Positions 45,327 through 54,631 of a DNA stretch of 64,000 nt are shown in pieces. The position numbers were made by a program, and so were the translations under genes. Position 1 is the stretch's first letter. Every line of letters starts with the position of its first letter. The stretch is from Anaerolineales bacterium (GTDB lineage: Bacteria; Chloroflexota; Anaerolineae; Anaerolineales; Villigracilaceae). Where the stretch lies: contig JADGEO010000007.1 of the NCBI GenBank assembly GCA_016744335.1, positions 33,931 to 97,930 on the forward strand, written 5' to 3'. The notes beneath the pieces are model-generated. The model was not told the DNA's origin and did not search any database. It saw only the letters and a program-made list of their open reading frames with translations.

Positions 45327-46028
45327 TTATTTACCATAAAGAATTCGTTGGCAAGAAGGGCAGTAAGTAATACCTGTAGCTGAGCGTGCCTTTTGTTGCG
45401 TGGCAAGTGTTACTGTAGCACCACAAGCAGAACAACCGCCATCATTAACGAGAGCAACAGCAATACCGCGTTTGCTTTTACGTAATTTATTATAGAGTTT
45501 AAGGCGTTCATCTTCAAGGGCGGGCAACGCCACAGCCCGATCTTTGAGCAAGCCTTCTTTCTCCTTATTTAAGCCGCTTTCTTCCCCTGCTAAACGGCTA
45601 TTTTGCTGAATAAGTTGCGCCTTGAGTTTATTTAAAGCAGTTTGTGCGCTTTGTAGCGTTTCATTCTCTTCATCGTGCGCCAACATTGCCTCAAGCTGGA
45701 TATCCTCCAACTTTGATAGATAGCGTTTTAAGGCATTTGATTTATTTTGTAAATCTTGCACTTCTTTCGGGTTTTTCACATTCCCACTATACAGCATCGA
45801 TTCAGTTTGCTCAATTTTTAAACGCTGTTGCTTTACCGCGCCCTCAGCCTTGTGCAGAACCTTTTCACTTATACCGTGCGAGGCTTTGCAATTTTCAAAA
45901 TATGCCTCAACGCGTTTAAGCTCAGCATTATTATTTAGAATTTTTTGGATTTCATCCAAACGGCGTTGCGCCATATCAATTCGGCTATCAATTTCTTGCA
46001 AACGGAAGAGATGGAGTGTAGTAGACAT
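45327..46028 (-). CDS. Coiled-coil protein with C-terminal C4 zinc ribbon (DUF164-like)
   Basis: LFRLQEIDSRIDMAQRRLDEI ... CSACGATVTLATQQKARSATGITYCPSCQRILY. Start MSTTLHL at 46028 preferred over 46172. Confidence 0.88.
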   Translation of the reverse strand: MSTTLHLFRLQEIDSRIDMAQRRLDEIQKILNNNAELKRVEAYFENCKASHGISEKVLHKAEGAVKQQRLKIEQTESMLYSGNVKNPKEVQDLQNKSNALKRYLSKLEDIQLEAMLAHDEENETLQSAQTALNKLKAQLIQQNSRLAGEESGLNKEKEGLLKDRAVALPALEDERLKLYNKLRKSKRGIAVALVNDGGCSACGATVTLATQQKARSATGITYCPSCQRILYGK

Positions 46029-46221
46029 AAAAAGATTATAAACGATTAAATCCCTTTCTGCTGTGATTTTTGGATTAAAAACCGCGACGCGCGTGAATTT
46101 GAGCTTGCCACCGTTTAACAAACAAAACGCGGACCTTAACGGATTCAGCGAAAACTCGCCAAACCCGCGCAATCCGCGTTCTATAAACTTTTAAACCTTC
46201 AGACCCTCAAACTTTCTACCT

Positions 46222-49080
46222 TCACTTCATCGCCTGCCAAACCTTCTCTGGCGTAACGGGATTTGTGTCAATATCTACGCCAACTGCATCACGAACGGCG
46301 TTCGCAACTGCTGGGGCAACACCATCCATCGGGATTTCGGCGACAGCTTTCACGCCGAAGGGATGGCTTTCTTCAAAAGTTTCTACGAAGATGACTTCGA
46401 GTTCAGGCATTTCATCGGCTTGGAAGATGTGATAATCGCCGAAGTCTTTTTCACGGGCTTCGCCTTTTTCGTTATAGACCATTTCTTCACAGACTGCGTA
46501 GCCGAGCGCTTGAGTCATGCCGCCTTCAACTTGCGCCGCCGCGGCAATAGGATTCACGATTACCCCGCCATCAACTGCCATGACGAGTTTATCTACGGTT
46601 ACTTGACCTGTTTCTGTGTCTACGGTTACTTCAGCAAATTGAGCGGCGAAGGGGGGCGGTGATGATGTAGCAACGAAAGATGAAACGCCCATGATTTGTT
46701 CTTGTTCGTTCCGATGTAAGGTGTCAAGAGCAATTTCACTTAACGAGACCAAGCGTCCGTCAGGGGCGACCGCGTGCTTGTTCTCCAAGCGAATCTCCGC
46801 ATCGGCACCCACGTCCAGCATTTTTCTGGCGCGTACCTTAATTCGTTCCGCTACTATTTCTGCCGCTTGTGTTGCCGCCGCGCCTGAAACATACGTTGTC
46901 GACGAAGCATACGCACCTTTATCAAACGGGGTGAAATCGGTGTCGGATGAGTAGCAAATCATATCTTCGACAGGCACGCCGAGCACTTCTGCCGCCATTT
47001 GTGCTAAAACGGTATCTGAGCCAGTGCCGAGGTCGGTTGCGCCGACCAGCAGATTGAAGGAGCCATCATCGTTCATTTTGATGGATGCGCCGCCCATATC
47101 GAGATAGGGAATTGCGGTGCCTTGCATGGCGGTCGTAACGCCGATGCCGCGCCGTTTGGTGGGGCTGGCATTGCGCCACTCGTCATTATTATATTTTTTA
47201 TCCCAGCCAATTGCCGCACTGCCTTGCGCCACACATTCTTCTAGCCCAACGGTGTGGATAATTTCGGGGCGTGGCTCTCTGCCTTCGTTCCATGCGGTGC
47301 TGAAAGGATGAAATTCACCCGGACGAATGGCATTTTTTAGACGGAATTGGAGCGGATCGAAGCCCATTTTATGGGCAATTTTTTCAAGATGCCGGTCGAG
47401 GGGCCAATAGCCTTGTGGCACGCCGTAGCCGCGATATGCGCCAGATGGCGGGCGATTTGTGTAGACTATATCGGCATGAAAACGGATATTGGGGTTTTCA
47501 CGATATTTGCCATCGCCTGGGTAAAGCGCAAGCGATTTATGCCCAGTATTGCCCGTCACTGTGAGCGCATGTGCGCCGTTTGCGCCAGTGTCAGAGAGAA
47601 TTTTCATCTCGTTGGCGGTGATTGTGCCGTCTTTTAGCACACCAGTTTTCATCCAAATTCGCATGGGGTGGCGTGAGCGGCTGGCAATAAATTCTTCTTC
47701 TCGGCTGGCTTCGTGCATCACGGGTCTACCCGTTGCAATTGTGAGGTGTGCGGCAATATCTTCAACTTGCACTTCTTGTTTGCCGCCAAATCCGCCCCCA
47801 ACGCGGGGTTTAATGACTCGAATTCGCTTGATGGGCAAATCTAAAACGGGTGCAAGCATTCGCCGTGCATGGAAAGGCACTTGTGTGCTTGTGCGTATAA
47901 CCAAACGGTCATCTTCGTCCCAATAGGTGATACAAACATGCGGTTCAATATGCGCTTGTTGCACTTTAGGCACATCATAAACGCCCTCAAAAACCTCATC
48001 GGCTTCGGTAAATCCTTTTTCTACATCACCAATGTCAATGCGGATTTCTGCCGCCAAATTTTTGGATGCGTCTGAATCTGCAAAATCTACATATTCGGGT
48101 TCATCATGGAGGATAGGTGCGCCGGGTTTCATGGATTCTTCAATATCTAGCAGAATGGGGAGTTGCTCGTATTCGACTTCGATCGCGTGTGTGGCTTGCT
48201 CGGCGATCTCTGGCGTTTCTGCGGCGACAAACGCGACTCTGTCCCCAACGAAACGAACTTTATTGTCTAATGAGAAAGTATCCAGCGGGCCTGGGATTGG
48301 GTCTGATTGCCCAGCCGTTGACCAAACTACGCGGGGAATATCTTCATGAGTCAAAACTGCCACAACGCCAGGTATTTCGCGTGCTTTGCTGGCATCAATA
48401 GATTTGATTCGAGCATGAGCATAAGGCGATTTGAGCACTTTAGCATGAAGCAAATCGCGAATTTCAAAATCTGCAACAAAGGCAGATTTGCCTTGTGCGA
48501 GTTTTACAGCGTCTAATTTCTTTTCAGATTTTCCGACAGTTTTATAGTCTTCTTTTTCAACTTCTACGACATTTGTTTTTAGCGGGGGCACTTCTTCGCC
48601 ACGCATTTTTGCGGCGGCGCGCATAACAGCCTCTACAGGTTTTACATAGCCCGTAGCGCGAGATAAAACGCCGCTCATTGCCACGCGAACTGTGTCCACA
48701 TCGGGAGCAGGATTCTTGTCAAGGAGGGCTTTCGCTGTCAGGATTTGGGCGGGAGTGTAGTATCCGCCTTGAATCGCGCCAGTTTCGATAAACGCCTCCT
48801 GAATTGGATGTAATCCTGCTGTTTTCTTCCAGCCTTGTTCGGGATGCTCGCCGAGAGATTCGACAGTGAGAATCTCGTGTCCCTCTGCTTGTGCGGTGAG
48901 CATCATGCCAGCATTGACGGGTTTGCCATCGAGCAAAATCGTGTCCGAGCCAGAGTAGCCGTGCTCATCGCCAAAGCGGACGCTGTGATAGCCGAGCGCA
49001 CGTAAAGTGGTGAGCAGGCTGTCGCCGGGGAGGGCGGTGGTTTTGTGGGTTTTATTATTGATTTTTAGGGTGATATTCAT
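46222..49080 (-). CDS. XdhD-like molybdenum hydroxylase: cysteine-free ferredoxin-like N-terminus fused to molybdopterin-binding domains
   Basis: RVGGGFGGKQEVQVEDIAAHLTIATGRPV, GAYRGYGVPQGYWPLDRHLEKIA, ATDLGTGSDTVLAQMAAEVLGVPVEDM. Start at 49080 follows AAAAAAGGAGC. Confidence 0.9.
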   Translation of the reverse strand: MNITLKINNKTHKTTALPGDSLLTTLRALGYHSVRFGDEHGYSGSDTILLDGKPVNAGMMLTAQAEGHEILTVESLGEHPEQGWKKTAGLHPIQEAFIETGAIQGGYYTPAQILTAKALLDKNPAPDVDTVRVAMSGVLSRATGYVKPVEAVMRAAAKMRGEEVPPLKTNVVEVEKEDYKTVGKSEKKLDAVKLAQGKSAFVADFEIRDLLHAKVLKSPYAHARIKSIDASKAREIPGVVAVLTHEDIPRVVWSTAGQSDPIPGPLDTFSLDNKVRFVGDRVAFVAAETPEIAEQATHAIEVEYEQLPILLDIEESMKPGAPILHDEPEYVDFADSDASKNLAAEIRIDIGDVEKGFTEADEVFEGVYDVPKVQQAHIEPHVCITYWDEDDRLVIRTSTQVPFHARRMLAPVLDLPIKRIRVIKPRVGGGFGGKQEVQVEDIAAHLTIATGRPVMHEASREEEFIASRSRHPMRIWMKTGVLKDGTITANEMKILSDTGANGAHALTVTGNTGHKSLALYPGDGKYRENPNIRFHADIVYTNRPPSGAYRGYGVPQGYWPLDRHLEKIAHKMGFDPLQFRLKNAIRPGEFHPFSTAWNEGREPRPEIIHTVGLEECVAQGSAAIGWDKKYNNDEWRNASPTKRRGIGVTTAMQGTAIPYLDMGGASIKMNDDGSFNLLVGATDLGTGSDTVLAQMAAEVLGVPVEDMICYSSDTDFTPFDKGAYASSTTYVSGAAATQAAEIVAERIKVRARKMLDVGADAEIRLENKHAVAPDGRLVSLSEIALDTLHRNEQEQIMGVSSFVATSSPPPFAAQFAEVTVDTETGQVTVDKLVMAVDGGVIVNPIAAAAQVEGGMTQALGYAVCEEMVYNEKGEAREKDFGDYHIFQADEMPELEVIFVETFEESHPFGVKAVAEIPMDGVAPAVANAVRDAVGVDIDTNPVTPEKVWQAMK

Positions 49081-49122
49081 TTGAAAAGCTCCTTTTTTGA
49101 ACATGGAGTATATGGATAGGTT

Positions 49123-49644
49123 TTAGGATTCGTTTGTGAGCCCGAGGACTATTTTTTCGGGGCGCGCTATTAACATAGGGACTTGGATATTAAGCTGGGG
49201 TAAATATGGGTTGGTGATTTTCGCGTCATACAGAGAGAGCCATTCCATGCGAGTTACCTCAAGGGCTGAGCTTAATTCTGTTTGAGTAGAGAGGCGCGTT
49301 GTGCAATCAAGAAAGAAGGAGTGTAATATAGCCGTCACGGGCATCATTCTTCGATTTTCTTCACTAGGTTCATAATCTAATTCAATTTCAACATCGGGTG
49401 CAGTGTGAAAGCAGGTAATAGCTTTGAGTGGAACAAAAATTTCATCAAGTTTCTTTGTTCTAGTCGTGCTACCAGGGCTAATAACTTGCGCCTCATGCAA
49501 ATGTATATATGTTGGTGCGCCTTCTGTGCGGAGAAAGATATTTACACGAACCATTTTTCTTGTGATGAGCTTGCCATGATATAGTGCGTCATCAGTATAT
49601 ATCATTACAGGGGTTATTTTTTCGTTATCCTTTAGTTCATACAT
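49123..49644 (-). CDS. Hypothetical protein
   Basis: 173-aa ORF directly upstream of the XdhD-like gene; no recognised motif. Confidence 0.6.
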   Translation of the reverse strand: MYELKDNEKITPVMIYTDDALYHGKLITRKMVRVNIFLRTEGAPTYIHLHEAQVISPGSTTRTKKLDEIFVPLKAITCFHTAPDVEIELDYEPSEENRRMMPVTAILHSFFLDCTTRLSTQTELSSALEVTRMEWLSLYDAKITNPYLPQLNIQVPMLIARPEKIVLGLTNES

Positions 49645-49893
49645 TGCCTATCTCCTTGAAAGTTGTGAGGAATACTAACTATTTCTGGTTCAATATGAAT
49701 TAGCATGATTTTTCTGCCACGGAGTTCACAGAAAAAACTTTAATGTTGAGAAAAATCGAATCGTTTTTCTCAAAAATTATTGAATCTCTGTGTTTCTCCG
49801 TGCGCTCTGTGGTGAACGTGTTATTTCACGAAGCGTCCTACTTCTCTATTATACCTCTTGCTTCGCACATCGTACCCGTTTATACTTAAATTC

Positions 49894-51450
49894 ATGAAAA
49901 GAAAAACAATCATCTCAGGAAAAGACCTTCTTTTAGCAATCTTGCTATTTCTTTTAAGTTTTGCTCTATATATTCGCACGCTTGTGCCCAATTTATTAAC
50001 TGCCGATGCCGCCGAGTTCCAAACGCTTTCTTATACTTTAGGGATGACGCACCCCAGTGGCTATACTACTTTTGTTTTTTTGGGAAAAGCGTTTACCCTA
50101 ATTCCTATTTCTAATATCGCTTATCGCGTAAATCTTATGTCGGCTTTTTTCGGTGCATTTGCGGTGGGGCAAGTATATATCATTATACGCAAATTAGGCG
50201 GATGGAAAATTGCCGCGATTGCGGGCGCGGTGGGGTTGATGGTAAATCCGCTTTTTTGGCGGCGCACGATTTTTGCCGAAACCTATGCGCCAGCCGCTAG
50301 TATGATAGCCAGCGTTTTCTTGCTTCTTCTTCTTTGGGATGAGAGCAAAGATGCGCGCTTTCTCTTTTTTGCGGGATTGCTCGGCGGGCTGAGTGTCGGC
50401 ATTCACAGCACCGTTGTAATGACCGCCTCGGCTGTTTTAGTATATATGTTATTCAAAGCGCGGCGCAAAAGGGATTGGATTAGTGCCGCTACGGGCGCGA
50501 CTTTGGGTTTGCTTCTGTTTCTTCTGGCTTTTTTCTATCTCGATCAGCATAACCCGCCCTCGAGTATCTACAATACCACCTATATCACTAACTTATCTAC
50601 GCGCGGTTTAACACCAGAAGATTTTGATACGCCCATCAAACGTTTGCTTGCTATCTTCCCTGCGCAAAGTTTTTGGACATATTATTTTTCTGCTTCACCT
50701 GAAGTAATTCGAGAAAGATTGAGCGAATATGTTAATTTTTATCCGCGTTGGGCGTTTGCACTAATCTTGGTGGGGGTGATTACGCTTTTCTTTCAGAAAG
50801 ATGGGAAATCTGGCAGGTTTGTTCCCGAGGCATTATATTTATTAATCGCTTTTATATTGGTTTGGGGGTTTGCTATTACAGTTTCATTTGGGGTCTATCA
50901 AGAATTTTATTGCCCAGTAGCTGTTTTGGTTTATATTTGGTTTGGTGTTGGGGTTAGCGCAATTCTGTCTGGGGTGGTGCGTTTGTTTAAACGCGTCGAT
51001 GTTGTGGGGCAGAAAAACGCTCATTTAGCGGCAACCCTGCTTGGGTTCGCGGTCGTCGCGGGGATTTTCGTCCAGTCAAAGGCGGATATTACGCTCGCTA
51101 TCCAAGAGAAGACGACTACATTTATTCAAGAAGAACATATCCACGCTTTTACGCCCACTCGCTACGTGCGTTTGTCGACACGGCTTTTGAATAAGGTGGA
51201 AGATGATGCGATTGTTTTTGAGATTTGGGATAGGCTGTACACGCACGTTTATACCGCGCATATTTTACAGGGGCGCACGGGAATTGATTTTCACGAAGTT
51301 TTCCCCACCTTGGGGCAGACGACGCTCGATTATATTGAGGCAAATATAGACGAACGCCCGATTTATTTTGCAACCAAGCACCCTCAAATTACTGATTATT
51401 ATGATTTAGAAGAAAGGGGTGATGAGCTTTATCGTTTGAGTAGAAAATAA
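49894..51450 (+). CDS. DUF2723 family polytopic membrane protein
   Basis: LYIRTLVPNLLTADAAEFQTLSYTLGMTHPSGYTTFVFLGKAFTLIPISNIAYRVNLMSAFFGA. Start at MKRKTI (49894). Confidence 0.88.
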   Translation: MKRKTIISGKDLLLAILLFLLSFALYIRTLVPNLLTADAAEFQTLSYTLGMTHPSGYTTFVFLGKAFTLIPISNIAYRVNLMSAFFGAFAVGQVYIIIRKLGGWKIAAIAGAVGLMVNPLFWRRTIFAETYAPAASMIASVFLLLLLWDESKDARFLFFAGLLGGLSVGIHSTVVMTASAVLVYMLFKARRKRDWISAATGATLGLLLFLLAFFYLDQHNPPSSIYNTTYITNLSTRGLTPEDFDTPIKRLLAIFPAQSFWTYYFSASPEVIRERLSEYVNFYPRWAFALILVGVITLFFQKDGKSGRFVPEALYLLIAFILVWGFAITVSFGVYQEFYCPVAVLVYIWFGVGVSAILSGVVRLFKRVDVVGQKNAHLAATLLGFAVVAGIFVQSKADITLAIQEKTTTFIQEEHIHAFTPTRYVRLSTRLLNKVEDDAIVFEIWDRLYTHVYTAHILQGRTGIDFHEVFPTLGQTTLDYIEANIDERPIYFATKHPQITDYYDLEERGDELYRLSRK

Positions 51451-51461
51451 ATAAGTTAGAT

Positions 51462-51506
51462 GGGAAGAACCCGTTCCCCTCAAGGGAGCGGGTTCTTCCC
51501 CTTTTG
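51462..51506 (+). terminator. Bidirectional terminator between convergent DUF2723 and murA genes
   Basis: GGGAAGAACCCGTTCCC ctcaa GGGAGCGGGTTCTTCCCCTTTTG. Confidence 0.85.
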
Positions 51507-51522
51507 CTTCACCTTTTACGAA

Positions 51523-52803
51523 TTACTTTGAAACTCGCTCTATTCTTGCCCCTAATGCTTTAAATTTTGCTTCTACATCCGCGTAGCCGCGATCAATTTG
51601 GCTGATATTTCGGATGGTCGATTTTCCGTCAGCGGCTAAAGCCGCGAGGAGGAGTGCCATGCCGGCACGAATATCGGGGCTATCTACATTTTCGCCGAAA
51701 AGTGGAGAAGGTCCCTGTACGATACAGCGATAGGGGTCGCAAAGAATGATTTTTGCGCCCATGCTTACCAATTTGTCGGTGAAGTACATTCTTCCTGAAT
51801 ACATCCAGTCGTGGAACATGATGGTGCCTTCAGATTGGGTCGCTATTGTAATCACGATGCTGATTAAATCGGTGGGGAAGGCGGGCCAAACATTGGTTTT
51901 GATTTCAGGAATTGCGCCACCATAATCGGGAGTTATTTTGAGTGGTTGATTATTAGAAACGAGTAAGTCGTCTCCTTCTACTTGCCAGGTTACGCCGAGG
52001 CGTTCCATGACGATTTTGACCATATCGAGATATTTTACGCCTGCGTTGCGGATTCGGATATTGCCTTTGGTTACCACTGCCGCACCAACAAAGCTAATCA
52101 CTTCGAGGTAATCTGCTCCTATGGTAAATTCGCCGCCATGTAAATTTTTTACCCCTGTAATTTTCAGGGTATTTGAGCCAATTTCGTCAATTTTTGCGCC
52201 TAATTCATTTAAGAAGAGGCATAATTCTTGAATATGAGGCTCAGATGCGGCGTTGCGGATGGTGGTTTCACCCTCTGCGAGTACTGCCGCCATGATTGCG
52301 TTTTCTGTGGCGGTTACGCTGGCTTCATCGAAGAGGATATTTGCGCCATGCAAGCCATCGGCTTTGAATTCGAGAGTACGGTCGTAGTGCACTTCTGCGC
52401 CGAGGGCTTTTAATGCTAAAAAGTGAGTGTCTAGTCTACGCCTGCCAATTACGTCTCCGCCGGGGGGGGGAATCCGAAGTTCACCGCAACGAGCTGTTAC
52501 GGGACCGGCAAGCAAGATAGACGCACGTATGCGCCGACTTCGTTCTAAATCTAATTTAAGGGGTTCTAGATTTTTAGCGGTAATTTGCCATGAATCGTCC
52601 CCCAAGTCTAGCACATCTGCGCCCATACTTTGAAGCAATTTTCGCATATCGGCTACATCTCTGATATTTGGCAGGTTGTGCAAAGTAATGGGTTCTTTGC
52701 TTAAGAGTGTTGCGGCTAAAATTGGTAGGGCGGCATTTTTGTTCCCGGCAGGGGTTACCTCGCCATTTAGCGGAATGCCACCTTCGATTAGAAATTTATC
52801 CAT
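51523..52803 (-). CDS. murA: UDP-N-acetylglucosamine 1-carboxyvinyltransferase
   Basis: GNKNAALPILAATLL, PPPGGDVIGRRRLDTHFLALKALGAEV, FPTDLISIVITIATQSEGT, DIRAGMALLLAAL, IDRGYADVEAKFKALGA. Confidence 0.95.
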   Translation of the reverse strand: MDKFLIEGGIPLNGEVTPAGNKNAALPILAATLLSKEPITLHNLPNIRDVADMRKLLQSMGADVLDLGDDSWQITAKNLEPLKLDLERSRRIRASILLAGPVTARCGELRIPPPGGDVIGRRRLDTHFLALKALGAEVHYDRTLEFKADGLHGANILFDEASVTATENAIMAAVLAEGETTIRNAASEPHIQELCLFLNELGAKIDEIGSNTLKITGVKNLHGGEFTIGADYLEVISFVGAAVVTKGNIRIRNAGVKYLDMVKIVMERLGVTWQVEGDDLLVSNNQPLKITPDYGGAIPEIKTNVWPAFPTDLISIVITIATQSEGTIMFHDWMYSGRMYFTDKLVSMGAKIILCDPYRCIVQGPSPLFGENVDSPDIRAGMALLLAALAADGKSTIRNISQIDRGYADVEAKFKALGARIERVSK

Positions 52804-53055
52804 GTTATTGCTCCTTTTTTCAGGAATAGACCCTAGAGGTTTGAGTAAAAATCAGATAGGGAATTTCGGCTTTTTGAAAATTCAGGATTTTTCTTTTTCT
52901 TTTCCAAAAGACCTTTAAGATTTGTTTTCCATACAGATTCTAAGCCAAAAGGATGAAAATAGTCAATAAGTACTATGCTTACATTACAAGAATGAAAGCA
53001 TAGCCTATATATTTGGCTTTTTTAAAAGGTTTTTTTACTATATAATGTATCTAAT

Positions 53056-53802
53056 ATGAATGCTACTATTGCAATCCCTTTTATTTTAGGATGGGTTGCT
53101 GGCACACTCGTTAATTATCTTTCGGATGTTTTGCCTGCTACTCGCCGATTATCGTCTCTCGTTTGTAATCATTGTTCTGCCCAAAGAACGTGGTTTGATT
53201 ACTTGCTTCCTAAGCGCTGTGCCAGCTGTGGGCAGGCTCGCGGTAAGCGAACTTGGATCGTGTTTATTGGCGGCATTATGGCAACGGTTGCCATTTGGCT
53301 TTATCCACCAAAAGATTTAGGTTTTTGGATAGGCTATATTTTACTCACTTATTTTGCAGTAGTTTTTGTTATAGATGTGGAGCATCGCCTAATTTTGCAC
53401 CCAGTTAGTTATTTTGGCGTTATTTTAGGTTTAGCGATTGGTATAAAATATCACGGCATTGTCGGAAGTTTGCTTGGTGGTGCGCTGGGATTTGGCATCA
53501 TGTTTGCCCTTTACTATTTTGGTGTTCTTTTTGCCCGTTGGATGTCTAAAAGGCGTGGCGAAACGGTGATAGAGGAAGGTGACGCTTTGGGGTTTGGCGA
53601 TGTAAATTTGGCTGGTGTTCTGGGACTTATTCTTGGCATGGAACTAATTTGGATTACGGTTTTATTTGCAATTTTGGCGGGTGGGGTTGTTAGTCTTGTT
53701 TTGGTTTTGGGAATGCTGGTTTTGAAACGTTATAATGCTTTTACTGCCATTCCTTATGCGCCTTTTTTGATTTTGAGTGCCGTATATATTCTTTATTTTT
53801 GA
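53056..53802 (+). CDS. Prepilin peptidase (A24 family)
   Basis: Polytopic; CNHC...CASCG zinc pair, FVIDVEHRLILHPVSY, GDALGFGDVNLAGVLGLILG catalytic Asp motifs. Confidence 0.9.
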   Translation: MNATIAIPFILGWVAGTLVNYLSDVLPATRRLSSLVCNHCSAQRTWFDYLLPKRCASCGQARGKRTWIVFIGGIMATVAIWLYPPKDLGFWIGYILLTYFAVVFVIDVEHRLILHPVSYFGVILGLAIGIKYHGIVGSLLGGALGFGIMFALYYFGVLFARWMSKRRGETVIEEGDALGFGDVNLAGVLGLILGMELIWITVLFAILAGGVVSLVLVLGMLVLKRYNAFTAIPYAPFLILSAVYILYF

Positions 53803-53833
53803 TAGGCGTTATTGTGTAGCACAGGATAATAGG

Positions 53834-54475
53834 ATGATAAAAGAAAAAATAAAAAAAATCTTCGCTAGAAAAGAAAATAGGCGAAAAACAAAAGGACAGA
53901 GTTTGGTTGAAATGGCACTGACCTTTCCGATTTTCCTTATTTTGCTTTCAGGGTTAGTAGAATTTGGCTTTATGCTAAATTATTACCTTTCATTGGTAGA
54001 TGCTTCTCGTGAGGTGGCGCGCTTATTTAGTAATTATGACCACGAATACGTGGATGCTGATTCAGGGTCTTCTTTTTATGAAAGTGCGGTAGAGCAGGTT
54101 ATTGTTGTCCTTGAACCTAGAGATACAAATGATACATCTCGGAAGATAAAAATTCATGGAAATTTAATTGACACAGATAAAAACCATGATAATGAAATTA
54201 TTGTTTCTGTATATAGTATTTCTGGTGGTAGCTCCACTTTATTAAATGAGCACCACTGGAGTGGTCGTCAGGCTTCTCATTTTGATACAACAGAGGTTGA
54301 TAATCGTATTGCTGGGAATGCCCCAAATGTAGGTGCAGTGATTGTAGAGATTTTTTATGTCTATGAAGAGGTATTAAATTTGCCTTGGTTAGACCCTTTC
54401 ATTGGTGATGAAACTGTACTTTACGCGTATACTTTTATGCCCCAGTCCTCCTCAGAGCCAACGCCTACTCCTTAG
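53834..54475 (+). CDS. TadE-like pilus assembly protein
   Basis: KGQSLVEMALTFPIFLILLSGLVEFGFMLNYYLSLVDASREVAR. Confidence 0.88.
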   Translation: MIKEKIKKIFARKENRRKTKGQSLVEMALTFPIFLILLSGLVEFGFMLNYYLSLVDASREVARLFSNYDHEYVDADSGSSFYESAVEQVIVVLEPRDTNDTSRKIKIHGNLIDTDKNHDNEIIVSVYSISGGSSTLLNEHHWSGRQASHFDTTEVDNRIAGNAPNVGAVIVEIFYVYEEVLNLPWLDPFIGDETVLYAYTFMPQSSSEPTPTP

Positions 54476-54631
54476 TCGTAGAGTCAGTTATTTTATAAAA
54501 ACTCAAGATTAGAGATGGTTTTTCTTCTCGTGCTAAATCATAATATATACAAATCGTTTTTCTTGAGATTTTTATAGCCTCAAGAGAGCTAAAAGGTTAT
54601 GAAAACAGGTTATTCAAAGGAACTCTAAAAT

